Below are positions 26,501-35,805 of a DNA stretch of 64,000 bases, one piece after another. The translations under genes and the position numbers were made by a program. The first letter of the stretch is position 1. The number at the start of each line of letters is the position of its first letter. The notes under the pieces are model-generated. The model did no database searches. It saw nothing but the letters and a program-made list of their open reading frames with translations, and had not been told where the DNA came from. The stretch comes from Sulfuricurvum sp. (lineage in GTDB: Bacteria > Campylobacterota > Campylobacteria > Campylobacterales > Sulfurimonadaceae): contig JAUXYP010000020.1 in assembly GCA_030694265.1 (NCBI GenBank), forward strand, positions 100,862-164,861, in the 5' to 3' direction.

Positions 26501-27902
26501 GGCTACATGTAATGATACATCCGACAAGCCAGTCAGTTTTTATGTTGCAAGTGGTCAGCTAAGCAATTTGGAACATGCAGTGGATGAGGTAGGTGAATAT
26601 AGATTCAACATGTATGATGCCTCGTGGACAGAAGTGGATTGGAAAACATCGCTACTAGCACATCATACTATTCTAAATGGTTTCGAGCTTATTAGTGGCG
26701 ATGCTTCCGATTGTAGAAAAGGAGTTACGTCGTCTGATGTTGATGCTTATAAAAGAGTAGGATGTGATATCTCGAGTGATCATAATAATACGGTAACAAG
26801 CCAATATTACAAGGATCCATTGGCACAATTTAAGCCTGCAAAATTTGATCTTACTGGAGTTGCGTATGGTCTTGGGATGAATTCAGCACTTATAGCAACT
26901 GGAGGTACAGGATTCGTTTACGATTCGAATCTAAGCATCCCTGGTGACATGCCAATGGCGGTGAGTTCTAGTGGAAGTATTAAGGCCTTGGGATATAATA
27001 ATACTGTATTGAGTAACTTTGTGACGGAGTGTTACGCATCTGATATTAACGTTTCAGTCTCGCATGATGCCAATGATACGTACAGTTTTATGGGTCGTAT
27101 TGATAGCAATGCCACCTATAATGCCACAACATCACCGATGCAGACAATAGCCCAAAACAGTTTTTTGAAGGCTAATAATGGTGCGACCAGTCCTACGATA
27201 CGACTCAATGTTGATCGAGATGTGAAAGCACCTCAGTTACCGCTTACGGTTCACTACAATGATCAAAATGTTTCGTGTGCTAATACATCAGAGTGTGATA
27301 TGAGTGCAATGTCGTTAAGTGTTCCCAATACGGCAACAGGTAGTAAAGCAATGAACTTTGATGTGACCCATGTATATGGACGAGTTATTCCTAGCAATGT
27401 ACGGATTATGGGGCTAATAGCGTTTGAGACGATCGCACGATACGAAGTATACATGATGGATAATCTTGTGGGGACACCATTGATTGCTGATCCTTTTGAT
27501 GCAGCATGGTATGTTAATACATTGCATACGGAAGCACAGTATGGAGATGCAATCGTAGGCTATGTAGATCCGGTTGCTGGGTCATCACTACCTGCTACAT
27601 CAACGTATGCTACGGGGGTAGAAACGTATCGCTTCAATCCATATACAATACGTCAGGGATATAAAGGACATATAAACACTGAGGGATGGTTGTGGTACGG
27701 TACGAATGCTTTGTCTTATATTGATCCTGATGCGGGGCATTTAGATTGCTTAACGCATCCGTGTTTTGATATCACCTTTGGGAGATTGATCGGCAATACG
27801 GGAAGTGCAAAAACGGAATCTGAAGTGCATAAGTCGAACAAAAAAACATCTACAGGGACAGGCTGGAACACTACGAGTGAATATGCGCCTGCAATTCGAT
27901 GA
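23544..27902 (+). CDS. Very large exported protein of a prepilin operon (MshQ/PilY1-like position)
   Basis: This 1452-residue protein has a signal peptide (MKSFTLLPRLFAVFGLVVIF, cut near residue 31). An N-terminal beta-sandwich-like domain (about 32-155) is followed by a block resembling DUF11-type surface proteins, with KVLWAGLYWQ, VTSTFLSNDWQ and GSYGAWSLVVIYED. A cysteine-rich segment (about 860-890) ends in CSRDNFSVRPESYDI, which recalls the mid-region of MshQ/DUF6701 proteins. The rest is beta-rich with scattered cysteine pairs (CANTSECD, DCLTHPCFD), suggesting disulfides. No membrane anchor or sorting signal is seen at the end. It is followed by three prepilin-like genes with a four-base overlap, so it is probably displayed or exported by them. 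The family is not recognised with certainty. Confidence 0.7.
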   Translation: MKSFTLLPRLFAVFGLVVIFAVSCFGDTLPDTDDFNTSAKDGWSGTNVTWDSTNLRLSINRDNTASKTYDYGVANANKNVLFTLSAIEISSWESDDDLEIYVNGAKVVDNTVDGTKQYSFSAILDANGQVTITIKPNTDDNAEDVQIDNITVNISSVYLGYTTGDFLLRKQIYAKGNMKTIGNTVLVAPNGSDNNNYCATYTNGAFIIDATERNSAYYLCGYSVDGTQTNATTSELTMSSSSSKVLWAGLYWQALVAEGNFNASMSIGLRREEDTGSSYVNLQPDELHYQHDSQETDYTSYSAFKDVTSTFLSNDWQEGNYTVSNVLVHEGKAGGLGSYGAWSLVVIYEDTSAAAKEKFRSFSIFDGWKQVTSGTDAIIPVSGFYTPDRVLTSSQAKVSVFTAEGDKNILGDKFETTNYNTTLPVVLPSGSGNTFQSLVTGGGARTPDAINNQGIDIQTFDIGDLLTKKQTDMSFTLSSTGDVYWPSMVAFSTELIAPNLCYDYSFRQDGAYLKTDNNGTQPPLITGYISNSLIDTSIYIRNNEADILAQGMSFSSDVNDSMFQYVPGSAASSNVNGSSLITRADTVGTCGYTDSATTPVACTNGSDIRIGLGRNAAGYSQGSAGTLGDKEFVYAKFTMNPIGIAGLGDVNQSLGFKLSYYIIPKTGAAAIPYTYELGEDIGMCPPTSGYEPAWGTFNTVETGATTVGGIPVNNIRTKVSREPFRIDVAGYGKNAVTQKYDVKPTTDIATTLLVEAIDSGAYHDANATCANPASSISPAVFVPYTYSTAVGDTTVSLPLQNVAFHNFAVKNGAFRIWYFDDSNGTLIQNWTASTSDATRLTLTGISGLYKSGTHTVCTTECSVSTSVSCFNCIKANYAKPLCSRDNFSVRPESYDIRLYDVNQTLAQNDAIKDNTKVAISEQYHYPPAYATSLGRMPLAAGYTYRYDLNATGHDTDLSRVPGYTRNFNNADPEYTATMKWGSALTTATCNDTSDKPVSFYVASGQLSNLEHAVDEVGEYRFNMYDASWTEVDWKTSLLAHHTILNGFELISGDASDCRKGVTSSDVDAYKRVGCDISSDHNNTVTSQYYKDPLAQFKPAKFDLTGVAYGLGMNSALIATGGTGFVYDSNLSIPGDMPMAVSSSGSIKALGYNNTVLSNFVTECYASDINVSVSHDANDTYSFMGRIDSNATYNATTSPMQTIAQNSFLKANNGATSPTIRLNVDRDVKAPQLPLTVHYNDQNVSCANTSECDMSAMSLSVPNTATGSKAMNFDVTHVYGRVIPSNVRIMGLIAFETIARYEVYMMDNLVGTPLIADPFDAAWYVNTLHTEAQYGDAIVGYVDPVAGSSLPATSTYATGVETYRFNPYTIRQGYKGHINTEGWLWYGTNALSYIDPDAGHLDCLTHPCFDITFGRLIGNTGSAKTESEVHKSNKKTSTGTGWNTTSEYAPAIR

Positions 27903-28612
27903 GTAGTATAATGAAATTTCGCCGAGCTATGGCTATGATTGAGCTTATATTTGCCATTGTTATTATCGCCATTACGGTCATCACTATTCCTGTTATGATA
28001 AATGTTGCAGGTGAGTTAAGCAAACGAATGTCGATAGATGATGATGTGATGACACGTTTGACCAGTCAGATGATTGATAAATTTCAGGCACGCTGGGGTG
28101 GTGAATACACAGGGGTTGATACCAATGAATCAACCCCTGTGTATATCTCAGAAATCAATACCTCGGCTGATTTGAGATGTTTACGCACGGATGGCCTTCA
28201 TTTCTGGCGCCTTAATCCTGATTCAAGCGTTGAATGCAATGCGTCGCAAGCTCCGCAAGAAATTCCAGCTGCATCAACAGCAGATGGAGGAACAGCAAGT
28301 GGTGATGTTGCAGGTGGTTTAGAGATGCTTAATGCAGGTACGGAAACATTGGCAGTGACTTCATCGACGGGAGAATCGGTTGATATTAATGCAACCTATA
28401 ATGTTCGTTATGTTGACTCTAATGTCACAATCATAGGCAATACTGCCACTGCTGTTTGGAGACTGGGTTCATCGGGTACGATTACTGAACATAATGGCGG
28501 ATCACTGAATTCTCCAACGCACTTAAAACGTGTGGTTGTTCGTTTTTGGAATCCTAATATGCAAGTGGATACGACACTGAGCTTTTTTAAATCGAATATA
28601 GGGAGCAATTAA
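27899..28612 (+). CDS. Prepilin-like protein 1 (type IV pilin/pseudopilin N-terminus)
   Basis: This is a 237-residue protein with a class III signal: FRRA, then MAMIELIFAIVIIAI. Cleavage would fall after A10, leaving Glu at position +5 of the mature protein. The hydrophobic helix spans about residues 11-35. The rest has Thr/Ser/Gly-rich segments (PAASTADGGTASGDVAGG) and ends in a beta-rich stretch. It overlaps the giant gene by four bases and the next prepilin by one (TAATG). It is probably a minor pilin or pseudopilin of GspI/GspJ or PilV/PilW type; the exact class is not assignable. Confidence 0.75.
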   Translation: MSSIMKFRRAMAMIELIFAIVIIAITVITIPVMINVAGELSKRMSIDDDVMTRLTSQMIDKFQARWGGEYTGVDTNESTPVYISEINTSADLRCLRTDGLHFWRLNPDSSVECNASQAPQEIPAASTADGGTASGDVAGGLEMLNAGTETLAVTSSTGESVDINATYNVRYVDSNVTIIGNTATAVWRLGSSGTITEHNGGSLNSPTHLKRVVVRFWNPNMQVDTTLSFFKSNIGSN

Positions 28613-29538
28613 TGAAACCATTACGACGCGCCTTTACGATGATCGAATTATTGTTTGTTATTGTCATCCTAGGAATTATTGGCGGAATTGCACTCGAAAC
28701 AATACGACAATATTATGAGGGGATATATCGTACTCAGACATACACACAGCGTATTAGTGAAGCAGATCATATTTTGGATCAGTTGACGAAGTATTTTGAA
28801 AATGCAATTGATCTCTCAATTACAAATATGGATATGGATGCAGCTGATGGAGCGCTTGTAGGTAACTGTGTGGGTGATCCAACAATTGAGGCTGAAAATG
28901 CAGCACATGATTATACGACAACATTCGTAGGTGTTGATATTGATGGTCTGCGCTCTCCTGGAAAACCGGGATGGAGTGAAATGGCGCAAACAGGATTTAT
29001 AGGAACTTCGATTACTTCAAATGATGCGAATTTTTCGGCTGCAAATTCGATTATAACGGCACTTTATCCTGCATCCAATATTCAAAACTCTGCAATTTAT
29101 AATTATAATGGTGTCACATATGATTCGTGTGCTGATTTTTATGCACTTAATGGTGACGCTTATTACACAGTTACTGGTGCATTGGTTGGTAATACCTTGC
29201 CTTTGGCCAATAATGCAGGTACAGCTTCTCCCAAGTCTGATCGCAAATATCTTCTTCGAACAGGATATGCATTTAGGGTTTTAGATACAGGTGAGTTTGC
29301 AATGTTTTCAAATTTTAGACCATGGAAAGGCGAAGTTTACAGTGCTGGAAAAAGAAGTATTTTAGGCCAGAACGTTGCCAGTTTCTATGCTGATTTCAAT
29401 AACACTAATAATTTTAACACAAGAGGAACATTGTGGCGTCTTAAAGTGTGTATGAGAGGGCTAGAATCCAATCTAAGCGATAGTGATACAGCAACACAGG
29501 AAATCTGTCGTGAAAGGAAAGTCCATGTACGTTACTAA
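28612..29538 (+). CDS. Prepilin-like protein 2 (PilW/GspJ-like)
   Basis: This 308-residue protein has a textbook Campylobacterota prepilin leader: MKPLRRA before FTMIELLFVIVILGI, with Glu at +5 after cleavage behind A7. The large C-terminal domain contains cysteines in GNCVGD, DSCADF, KVCMRG and EICRER. The size and the position before a protein lacking the +5 Glu fit a PilW/GspJ-like minor pilin. Its 3' end overlaps the next gene by 14 bases. Confidence 0.78.
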   Translation: MKPLRRAFTMIELLFVIVILGIIGGIALETIRQYYEGIYRTQTYTQRISEADHILDQLTKYFENAIDLSITNMDMDAADGALVGNCVGDPTIEAENAAHDYTTTFVGVDIDGLRSPGKPGWSEMAQTGFIGTSITSNDANFSAANSIITALYPASNIQNSAIYNYNGVTYDSCADFYALNGDAYYTVTGALVGNTLPLANNAGTASPKSDRKYLLRTGYAFRVLDTGEFAMFSNFRPWKGEVYSAGKRSILGQNVASFYADFNNTNNFNTRGTLWRLKVCMRGLESNLSDSDTATQEICRERKVHVRY

Positions 29539-30013
29539 GCGCAAGGGTTTTGCGATGATATTGGCAATATTTATTATTGTACTGGTAGCTTTGGGCGGCG
29601 TTTTATTGTTAGGTAATGCGTCGATAGGGACAAAAACCGCAGGTGATAACTATTTCCGAGCACAAGCAGAACTTTTGGTCGACAGTGCGACTGAATTTGC
29701 GGTGATGAGAGCGCAGGATGTTAACACTTCTGTAGTAGCACCCAATAATCATTGTTTGGAAAACTTGAATATTACGGTTCAAGATGCTGCTGGAGCAGCT
29801 GCATACGATGTCAATGTGACGATACGATACTCTTTTCAAGGTGCTGCACCATTAGCTTGCTTACCTGCTCTAGCGGATATTAATACTGTTTTAGCGCAAA
29901 ATACGGGTAATCCAACCATGATGCTCATTGATACTACGGTGACAACAAATACAGCTGCAAATTTATCAACGGAACCGATACGGGTACATAAAAGATCTTG
30001 GCAGAAGCTGTAA
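29525..30013 (+). CDS. Prepilin-like protein 3 lacking Glu+5 (PilX/GspK-like)
   Basis: The 162-residue product begins MYVTKRKG before FAMILAIFIIVLVALGG. After cleavage behind G8 position +5 is Leu, not Glu. Loss of that glutamate is typical of GspK, the tip pseudopilin of type II secretion systems, so this may be the tip-complex member. The start at ATG 29525 has AAAGGAAAG upstream and is preferred to codons 14 residues earlier. It is the last gene of the operon; a short hairpin follows at 30034-30050. Confidence 0.65.
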   Translation: MYVTKRKGFAMILAIFIIVLVALGGVLLLGNASIGTKTAGDNYFRAQAELLVDSATEFAVMRAQDVNTSVVAPNNHCLENLNITVQDAAGAAAYDVNVTIRYSFQGAAPLACLPALADINTVLAQNTGNPTMMLIDTTVTTNTAANLSTEPIRVHKRSWQKL

Positions 30014-30033
30014 ATAAAGAGAAGTGATACTTT

Positions 30034-30050
30034 CGCGGGAGAATCCCGTG
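30034..30050. terminator. Short hairpin between convergent operons
   Basis: A seven-base stem (30034-30040 with 30044-30050, one G-U pair) with a GAA loop lies between the prepilin operon and the convergent signalling genes. No clear T-run follows on either side, so terminator function is only suggested by position. Confidence 0.35.
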
Positions 30051-30064
30051 AATGATATGAAGGG

Positions 30065-30442
30065 TTAAATGGTAAGCTGAGCGATTTTAGAGATAACGTC
30101 TTTCTCGCGCACTGGCTTCATTAAAAAACCGTTTGCCCCACACTCTAGTGCTTCTGTTTTCTTCGTTTCATCGGTTGTTAGTATGATGACAGGAAGCTGA
30201 CGAAGGGATTCGTCGGCTCGAATGACTTTGAGCATTTCAATACCCCCCATAACAGGCATAATGATATCCAGCAAGATAATATCAATATCATCTTGAGCCT
30301 TGAGAATTCCTATAGCGTCAGCACCATTCTTGGCTTCTACTACTTGGTAGACATTTGGGGCTTTCATAAGCATCGTTTTGAGTAATTTTAAATTGATCAT
30401 ATCATCATCAACTGCTAGTACTTTTAGTTTGTTATCGACCAT
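30065..30442 (-). CDS. Single-domain response regulator (CheY-like)
   Basis: This is a 125-residue receiver domain with nothing attached. The acidic pair is in VLAVDDDMINLKLL, the phospho-acceptor aspartate in IDIILLDIIMPVMGG, the switch threonine in VIILTTDE and the lysine in FLMKPVRE, so it should be phosphorylatable. It is the last gene of a four-gene signalling operon on the minus strand, 14 bases after the hybrid kinase, and is a likely output or shuttle of that relay. Without a DNA-binding or enzymatic domain its target must be another protein. Confidence 0.88.
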   Translation of the reverse strand: MVDNKLKVLAVDDDMINLKLLKTMLMKAPNVYQVVEAKNGADAIGILKAQDDIDIILLDIIMPVMGGIEMLKVIRADESLRQLPVIILTTDETKKTEALECGANGFLMKPVREKDVISKIAQLTI

Positions 30443-30456
30443 TCATGATTCCTAAT

Positions 30457-33400
30457 TTAGATAAATTTTTCAAATACAAGACGTAATAGGTCTTTGTTGA
30501 CTATATTTTTGATAATCTCATGTACATACATGGCGTCGTTCTCGTCTTCTTTAACATTCGGATCAATCAACATGACCAACGAAATGTCGCTGTTCTTGGC
30601 ACGAATGGCATTATACAGTTCTTTGAGGTCGAGTTCTTTCAATGTTTTGTCAAATAACGCAACCTTGTAGCGTTTATTGGCAATATTTTCCTGTAACTGT
30701 GCTACAGAATCAACACATTCGTAAGTGTATCCCAAATCATCGAGAATTCGACTAAACAGTTTCATCTCAAGGGAATTTTGTTTTGCTAGTAAGACGTCTG
30801 CATCATACGCTGAAACTTTTGGCTCAGGTAGAGATTCACTTATCTCTGGAATGGCTGTTTCAACTTCTGTGACTATTTCATCTTCGGTAATCTCACCCTC
30901 CACGCTAAATTCCAAGTCCGGTAAAATTTCATTATCATTTACGGTTGCAACACTCTCATCAACTGCTTCACTCGAGAGGTGATCTGCTGATTTTGGTACA
31001 ACATTCAGCTCTACAATTTTATGCGAGAGAAAATTATTGAGCAATGAAATGATCTCGCTACGAACCAGTGGTTTCGTTGTATATTCATCCATACCTGCGG
31101 CCAAGAAACGCTCACGGTCACCCTTAAGAGCATTCGCGGTCAGGGCAATAATTGGTATGTGATGCTGATCGTAATCGGCTTCATAATCAAGAATCTCTTG
31201 AGTAGCTTCGATACCATCGAGTACAGGCATCTGAATGTCCATAAAGATAAGATCAAATTGATAGTTTTTGCGTTTCTCAAAGGCTTCTAAACCATTGTTA
31301 GCGACGGTAACATCCAGTCCAATATCTTCTAGGGTACGACGTATCAGTTTTTGATTGATGATGTTGTCTTCTGCTACAAGGACGGATGCTTCAAAACGTG
31401 AGTTCTTCTCATCGAATTTTTTACGACGTGAAGATTTTTGCTTTCGATTGTTAAATGCTTCAATATCATAGGTTTCAAGTATGGTACGAATTTTACTGCT
31501 GTTGACCGGCTCATAAAGAACTTTGAATAAATCGAGACCCATAGCATCAATTTTTTTCATATAGTACGACTTTGTAATAAGGACTAATTGTTCTTGAGTT
31601 GATGAAAACTGTATTAAATCAACATCATTTGTGTAGTCATTGTCGATAAATAAAAGGTCGTAATTGACTTGACGTTCGAGGAGTTTCAGCTCTTCAACAT
31701 CATGAAAGGTCGTGTAACTGACCCCAAAGTAATCTAAATATTCTTTGAGATAGGTTGATTGTGTTTTTTTCTTGCTTCTGCTCTCATGAATAACGGCATT
31801 GATATTTGAGAAAGAACCTTTAATAGGGTCATTCAGCGTCTCAATTTCTTCGAAGGAGAGGGTAAAGAAGAACATGGTTCCATCACCTGGAGTACTCTCA
31901 AGATCCAGTTTACCTCCCATAAGTTCGACAAAACGGCTTGAAATAGTCAGTCCAAGACCTGTTCCGCCATATTTTCGGGTAATAGAGGTATCTGCTTGAG
32001 AAAATGCTTCAAAAATACGTGATTTTTGCTCACTTGTAACTCCAATACCACTGTCTTTTACCTGGAAGCGTACGTGTGCACGATTTGGCTCATCACTCTC
32101 AATTCGGCGTACATCAACATTGACACTGCCCCCTGCATTGGTGAATTTAACCGCATTACTGAGAAGATTAATAATAACTTCTTTAATTTTGGTTGGATCC
32201 CCTTTGAGAGGACGTTCAAGGCTTGGATCAATGAAACATCCAAGGTCAATGTGTTTTTCAGATGCACGTACGGCATAAACGTCAACGGCACTTTCAAACT
32301 CTTCAATAGGGTTAAAGGCAATGTCTTCGATTTCGAGTTTATTGCTCTCAATTTTTGAAAGGTCAAGAATGTTATTGATGATTTCGAGGAGGTTTTCAGA
32401 ACTTTTTTCAATAATATCAATAAATTCACGTTGTTCATCATGGAGTTCTGTATCTTTGAGAAGCTCGGTAAATCCAACAATACCATTGAGCGGTGTACGA
32501 ATTTCATGGGACATATTGGCCAAAAACATGGACTTGGCTTCACTGGCTTCTTGCGCAAATTGTTTATCACCCATTGTTTGCTCAATGATACGTTCTAGAA
32601 GCGCATAGGCTTGGGCGGTACCATCGGCAGTATCAAGGTTGATTGATTTACTGAGGGCATCTGCCTCGTTATCATGTGTATCTTCAGCAACACGTTTAAG
32701 AACGGACTCAAGATTTTTGATATTTTTTGCAATTTCATTGGAGAGCAAGATTCCCAAAATACCGATCAGTATAGAGACGATCCATACGGTAATAGCAGTG
32801 ATGAGAAATTGGATTGCTTGTGCTTTTACAACGGAAGCTCTATTATCCATCGAATCCAAAATAATCTTTTCACCCTCATTGATTGCGTTGACTTTTTCAG
32901 AGATCATTGCAAACCAAATACCGGATTGGGTATCGTAGTCTCCTTTTGTACTGGAGCGTAAAATACTGCCTCTTTCAGTTGTAATATCCTGTAATAATTC
33001 TGTATTGTCCTCGGAAAGAAGAGAAGCTTTGAGAGCTGATTGAAGTCCCTTGTCTGTAACTCCTTCTAGGTTCAGAGCATCTGCATTACCGATGAGGGTG
33101 ATCCACTTGTCAAGCTCTTCATCCTCTAAGGCATTTCCACGTGATAGCAAATAGGTTAAATAGTCACGCTCTAAGCTGGTGTATTCATTGGCACGTACCA
33201 AAGAGAGATAATTGTTAGCCATGGATGCAACTTTATCATCCAATAATACGGTTGAAAGAGAGGAAAGCTCTTTAATAAGGGCCTCTTGCGGTTTACCGTA
33301 AACGTCATTAAAAATTTCTTCAAAATCAGCCGTTTTATTGTCTACCGAAGGGCGCGACTGATGGCGTGATTTTTCCAATGCCGCAATGATGGCTACGATT

Positions 33401-33705
33401 TGAGGGGAATTATTATGAGCACTAAATTCCTTGATTGTAGTATTAACTATGGCACGTTGTGCATGCAGTGATTTTAGAGTGGCTGCAGAAGCATTTCCCA
33501 AATACATCACCGTCATACCACGCTCACGCGCAATGTCGTTGATCATGTTATTTAGTTGCTTATTACTCTCTAGTCTTGCTTGGAGGATTTGGGCAGATTG
33601 AAAGCTTATATAAGAAGTATAAACGTAATAAGTAGCGAGTGAAAATAGGATCAATATCGGAAAGAGACTGATCAGGCGAAGTCGATTTTTAAGTCCTAAG
33701 TGCAT
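30457..33705 (-). CDS. Hybrid sensor histidine kinase with NIT sensor domain and three receivers
   Basis: This is a 1082-residue inner-membrane kinase. TM1 (about residues 12-32) and TM2 (298-322) flank a periplasmic helical domain whose [18 protein letters not shown] stretch matches the nitrate/nitrite-sensing NIT family. Then come HisKA with H400 ([11 protein letters not shown]), HATPase_c with [10 protein letters not shown] and YGGTGLGL, a degenerate receiver (about 635-750; the lysine position reads YEPV), a complete receiver (775-895) with D823 in [12 protein letters not shown] and a TKPL lysine, and a degenerate C-terminal receiver (about 983-1082; the acidic pair is replaced by AKQN). 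It is 13 bases from the HPt gene. Ligand identity is inferred from family only. Confidence 0.85.
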   Translation of the reverse strand: MHLGLKNRLRLISLFPILILFSLATYYVYTSYISFQSAQILQARLESNKQLNNMINDIARERGMTVMYLGNASAATLKSLHAQRAIVNTTIKEFSAHNNSPQIVAIIAALEKSRHQSRPSVDNKTADFEEIFNDVYGKPQEALIKELSSLSTVLLDDKVASMANNYLSLVRANEYTSLERDYLTYLLSRGNALEDEELDKWITLIGNADALNLEGVTDKGLQSALKASLLSEDNTELLQDITTERGSILRSSTKGDYDTQSGIWFAMISEKVNAINEGEKIILDSMDNRASVVKAQAIQFLITAITVWIVSILIGILGILLSNEIAKNIKNLESVLKRVAEDTHDNEADALSKSINLDTADGTAQAYALLERIIEQTMGDKQFAQEASEAKSMFLANMSHEIRTPLNGIVGFTELLKDTELHDEQREFIDIIEKSSENLLEIINNILDLSKIESNKLEIEDIAFNPIEEFESAVDVYAVRASEKHIDLGCFIDPSLERPLKGDPTKIKEVIINLLSNAVKFTNAGGSVNVDVRRIESDEPNRAHVRFQVKDSGIGVTSEQKSRIFEAFSQADTSITRKYGGTGLGLTISSRFVELMGGKLDLESTPGDGTMFFFTLSFEEIETLNDPIKGSFSNINAVIHESRSKKKTQSTYLKEYLDYFGVSYTTFHDVEELKLLERQVNYDLLFIDNDYTNDVDLIQFSSTQEQLVLITKSYYMKKIDAMGLDLFKVLYEPVNSSKIRTILETYDIEAFNNRKQKSSRRKKFDEKNSRFEASVLVAEDNIINQKLIRRTLEDIGLDVTVANNGLEAFEKRKNYQFDLIFMDIQMPVLDGIEATQEILDYEADYDQHHIPIIALTANALKGDRERFLAAGMDEYTTKPLVRSEIISLLNNFLSHKIVELNVVPKSADHLSSEAVDESVATVNDNEILPDLEFSVEGEITEDEIVTEVETAIPEISESLPEPKVSAYDADVLLAKQNSLEMKLFSRILDDLGYTYECVDSVAQLQENIANKRYKVALFDKTLKELDLKELYNAIRAKNSDISLVMLIDPNVKEDENDAMYVHEIIKNIVNKDLLRLVFEKFI

Positions 33706-33717
33706 AGTGGATTCCTC

Positions 33718-35313
33718 TTAAAGTTGTTCAAGATAGCTAATAAGGCGTGAAGAAGCTTTTTTGGCTTCTTGGGCATCATTGGTAATGGATAAAATAGCGA
33801 GCTCATCAGAAATTTCGCTAAGACGTAAATTGTCGCTAATGCCTTTGAGCTTAGCGGCACTGCTCCTCCATGTATGGGTATCAAATGCTTTGATAGCTTG
33901 AATAATTGTTGTACTCATCGCTAATGCGTCGGCTTTATAGTCATTGAGTAATTCTTCCATGAAGCTGGGTTCCATACCAAGCGCCCCAGCAACTGCGTTT
34001 AGATCGTAATGCAGTGGTACTACTATAGTTTCTTCATCAAGAACAGTATCTAAAAGTTCTTCTTCTAATTCAAAAAATTCCTTTTTAAAAGGGACCTCTT
34101 CTTCTTTTACATCAGCGGATAGGTCATCTTCTAAATCAATGTCATCGAGATGCACCAAAAGTGATTCATCATCATTTTGCTTGAGAGAAAATGCGTAAAT
34201 ATCTTCTATGGGTTCAGGGGTGATTTCTATGGAAGGCTTGGTTTCTTCTTTTTGCACAGAAGGTGATTCTTGAACTTCTGTGACTTCTTTTCCCTCTAAT
34301 TTTGCAATAATGCTGTAATAATACTTGAGATTGGCCTCGACCTCAATGGGATCAGAAGAGCTGTTAATAACACTGAGCGTTTCAAAAGCGTTTTCAACGC
34401 GAAGATTGGCAGCAACTCCTTTGAGTTTATGAGAGAGAATGTGCAATGTATTGATGTCATTTTTTGTGGCTGCTTCAAAGAGTTCATTTTTAAATTCATG
34501 CGATTGCTGGATAAAGTCACCGATAAATTCTTCAATTAAGTCAACAGGCAGACCAAGTTCATTGGCGGCAACACGCGGATCGTATATGTAAGAACTATCA
34601 ACTTTATGATGGGAAAGATATCCTTTTTCTGCCGTAGAATATTGAGTACTTCCAAGCATTGGACGTTGTTCTGCTGCGGGAGAAACTTGAGCTGGTTTAG
34701 TTACAGGTGTTACAATTTCTTTTGCGTGCTCTTCTGGAAATACATCAAGCTCTTCAGCGCTTAATGGAGCCATTAGGGAGGCATAAATGTCATCCGTGTC
34801 ATCAAGTGAAGTTGGCTGTGTTTTGGGAATATCAAAGATAGTAGGTTCACTTAACTGGGTGGCAGCAAGGTGTGTGTAATCAGGTAGCGGCGCCGTTTGG
34901 ATATTTTGTACGATAGGTTCACTTGGCGGAGTTAACTCTTTGATTGGTGCTTTAGGAGTTATAACGTGTGGTTTGAATTCCTCACCGCTGATGCTTTTTA
35001 TCTGGGACATTTCGATACTATAGCCATTTGCGGAAGGTTGATTGCACAGATGAAAAGGGCTAACGCTGAGGCGGCAGCTGAATGTGCGTCCGTTTCCATG
35101 TACGATTGCACTTGAGGCATCCGAATCGGCATGCAGCAGAAAATCTATCCATCCAAAATTTTTAAAATTATGAATATAGCCTGGTTCGTTGGCAAAAAGA
35201 TCAGCAACATCGGAGCAAACGTTTAAAAGTTCTTCTAATGAATCATAATTGAGAAGATGCAAACCCTCATCGTCAATACCAATAAATTCTTGTTTATTAT
35301 TATAAAGTAACAC
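33718..35313 (-). CDS. HPt phosphotransfer protein with one intact and one degenerate HPt domain
   Basis: The 531-residue soluble protein has an N-terminal PAS-like or FIST-unrelated alpha/beta region (about 1-105), a long Pro/Glu-rich linker and two HPt-like helical domains. The first (about 250-345) has the acceptor H295 in LSHKLKGVAANLRVENA. The second (about 437-531) has AAKLKGISDNLRLSEI with alanine at the histidine position, so it cannot be phosphorylated but may still bind receivers. Between them lies another acidic linker. It should relay phosphate between the neighbouring hybrid kinase and the single-domain regulator. Confidence 0.75.
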   Translation of the reverse strand: MLLYNNKQEFIGIDDEGLHLLNYDSLEELLNVCSDVADLFANEPGYIHNFKNFGWIDFLLHADSDASSAIVHGNGRTFSCRLSVSPFHLCNQPSANGYSIEMSQIKSISGEEFKPHVITPKAPIKELTPPSEPIVQNIQTAPLPDYTHLAATQLSEPTIFDIPKTQPTSLDDTDDIYASLMAPLSAEELDVFPEEHAKEIVTPVTKPAQVSPAAEQRPMLGSTQYSTAEKGYLSHHKVDSSYIYDPRVAANELGLPVDLIEEFIGDFIQQSHEFKNELFEAATKNDINTLHILSHKLKGVAANLRVENAFETLSVINSSSDPIEVEANLKYYYSIIAKLEGKEVTEVQESPSVQKEETKPSIEITPEPIEDIYAFSLKQNDDESLLVHLDDIDLEDDLSADVKEEEVPFKKEFFELEEELLDTVLDEETIVVPLHYDLNAVAGALGMEPSFMEELLNDYKADALAMSTTIIQAIKAFDTHTWRSSAAKLKGISDNLRLSEISDELAILSITNDAQEAKKASSRLISYLEQL

Positions 35314-35325
35314 TTTTTCTCCCTT

Positions 35326-35739
35326 TTAGCTTTCTTTTGCAATCATTTGTTGGTAGAGAAGTGCAGTTTCTTCGATGTTTCTGCGTGAAGCCGGTTTGCG
35401 AGCAGCCATGTATCCTTTTGGTTTACCGTTATCATCAAATATAGGAGACACTTCGGTATCAACCCAATAATATTTTCCATCTTTACGAAGATTTTTTACC
35501 AATCCATGCCAAATCGTACCGGATAAAATAGTCTTCCATAATTGTTCAAAAGCCGCTTTTGGCATATCGGGATGGCGGATGATGTTATGTGCTTCTCCTA
35601 CAAGTTCATTGACGCTATAGCCGGAAATTTCACAAAAACGTCGATTGGCAAAGGTAATAATCCCATTTAGATCGGTTTCACTAACAATGGCACGTCCGTC
35701 AAAAAAATATTCTTCATCGACAGGATTGGGTCTATCCAT
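35326..35739 (-). CDS. Stand-alone PAS domain protein (Aer/CetB-like)
   Basis: This 137-residue protein is essentially one PAS domain: TDLNGIITFANRRFCEISGY, then GEAHNIIRHPDMPKAAFEQLW, then WHGLVKNLRKDGKYYWVDTEV. That pattern is typical of the redox-sensing PAS domains of Aer and of Campylobacter CetB, which bind FAD. There is no output domain, so it must signal to a partner, probably the hybrid kinase or HPt protein encoded next to it. It is the first gene of the four-gene set. Confidence 0.8.
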   Translation of the reverse strand: MDRPNPVDEEYFFDGRAIVSETDLNGIITFANRRFCEISGYSVNELVGEAHNIIRHPDMPKAAFEQLWKTILSGTIWHGLVKNLRKDGKYYWVDTEVSPIFDDNGKPKGYMAARKPASRRNIEETALLYQQMIAKES

Positions 35740-35805
35740 AAAAACTCCTTAATTACTAGCACTATAAACACAAGTATAGGAATATGGCATAAACAAGGTA
35801 AAAGA

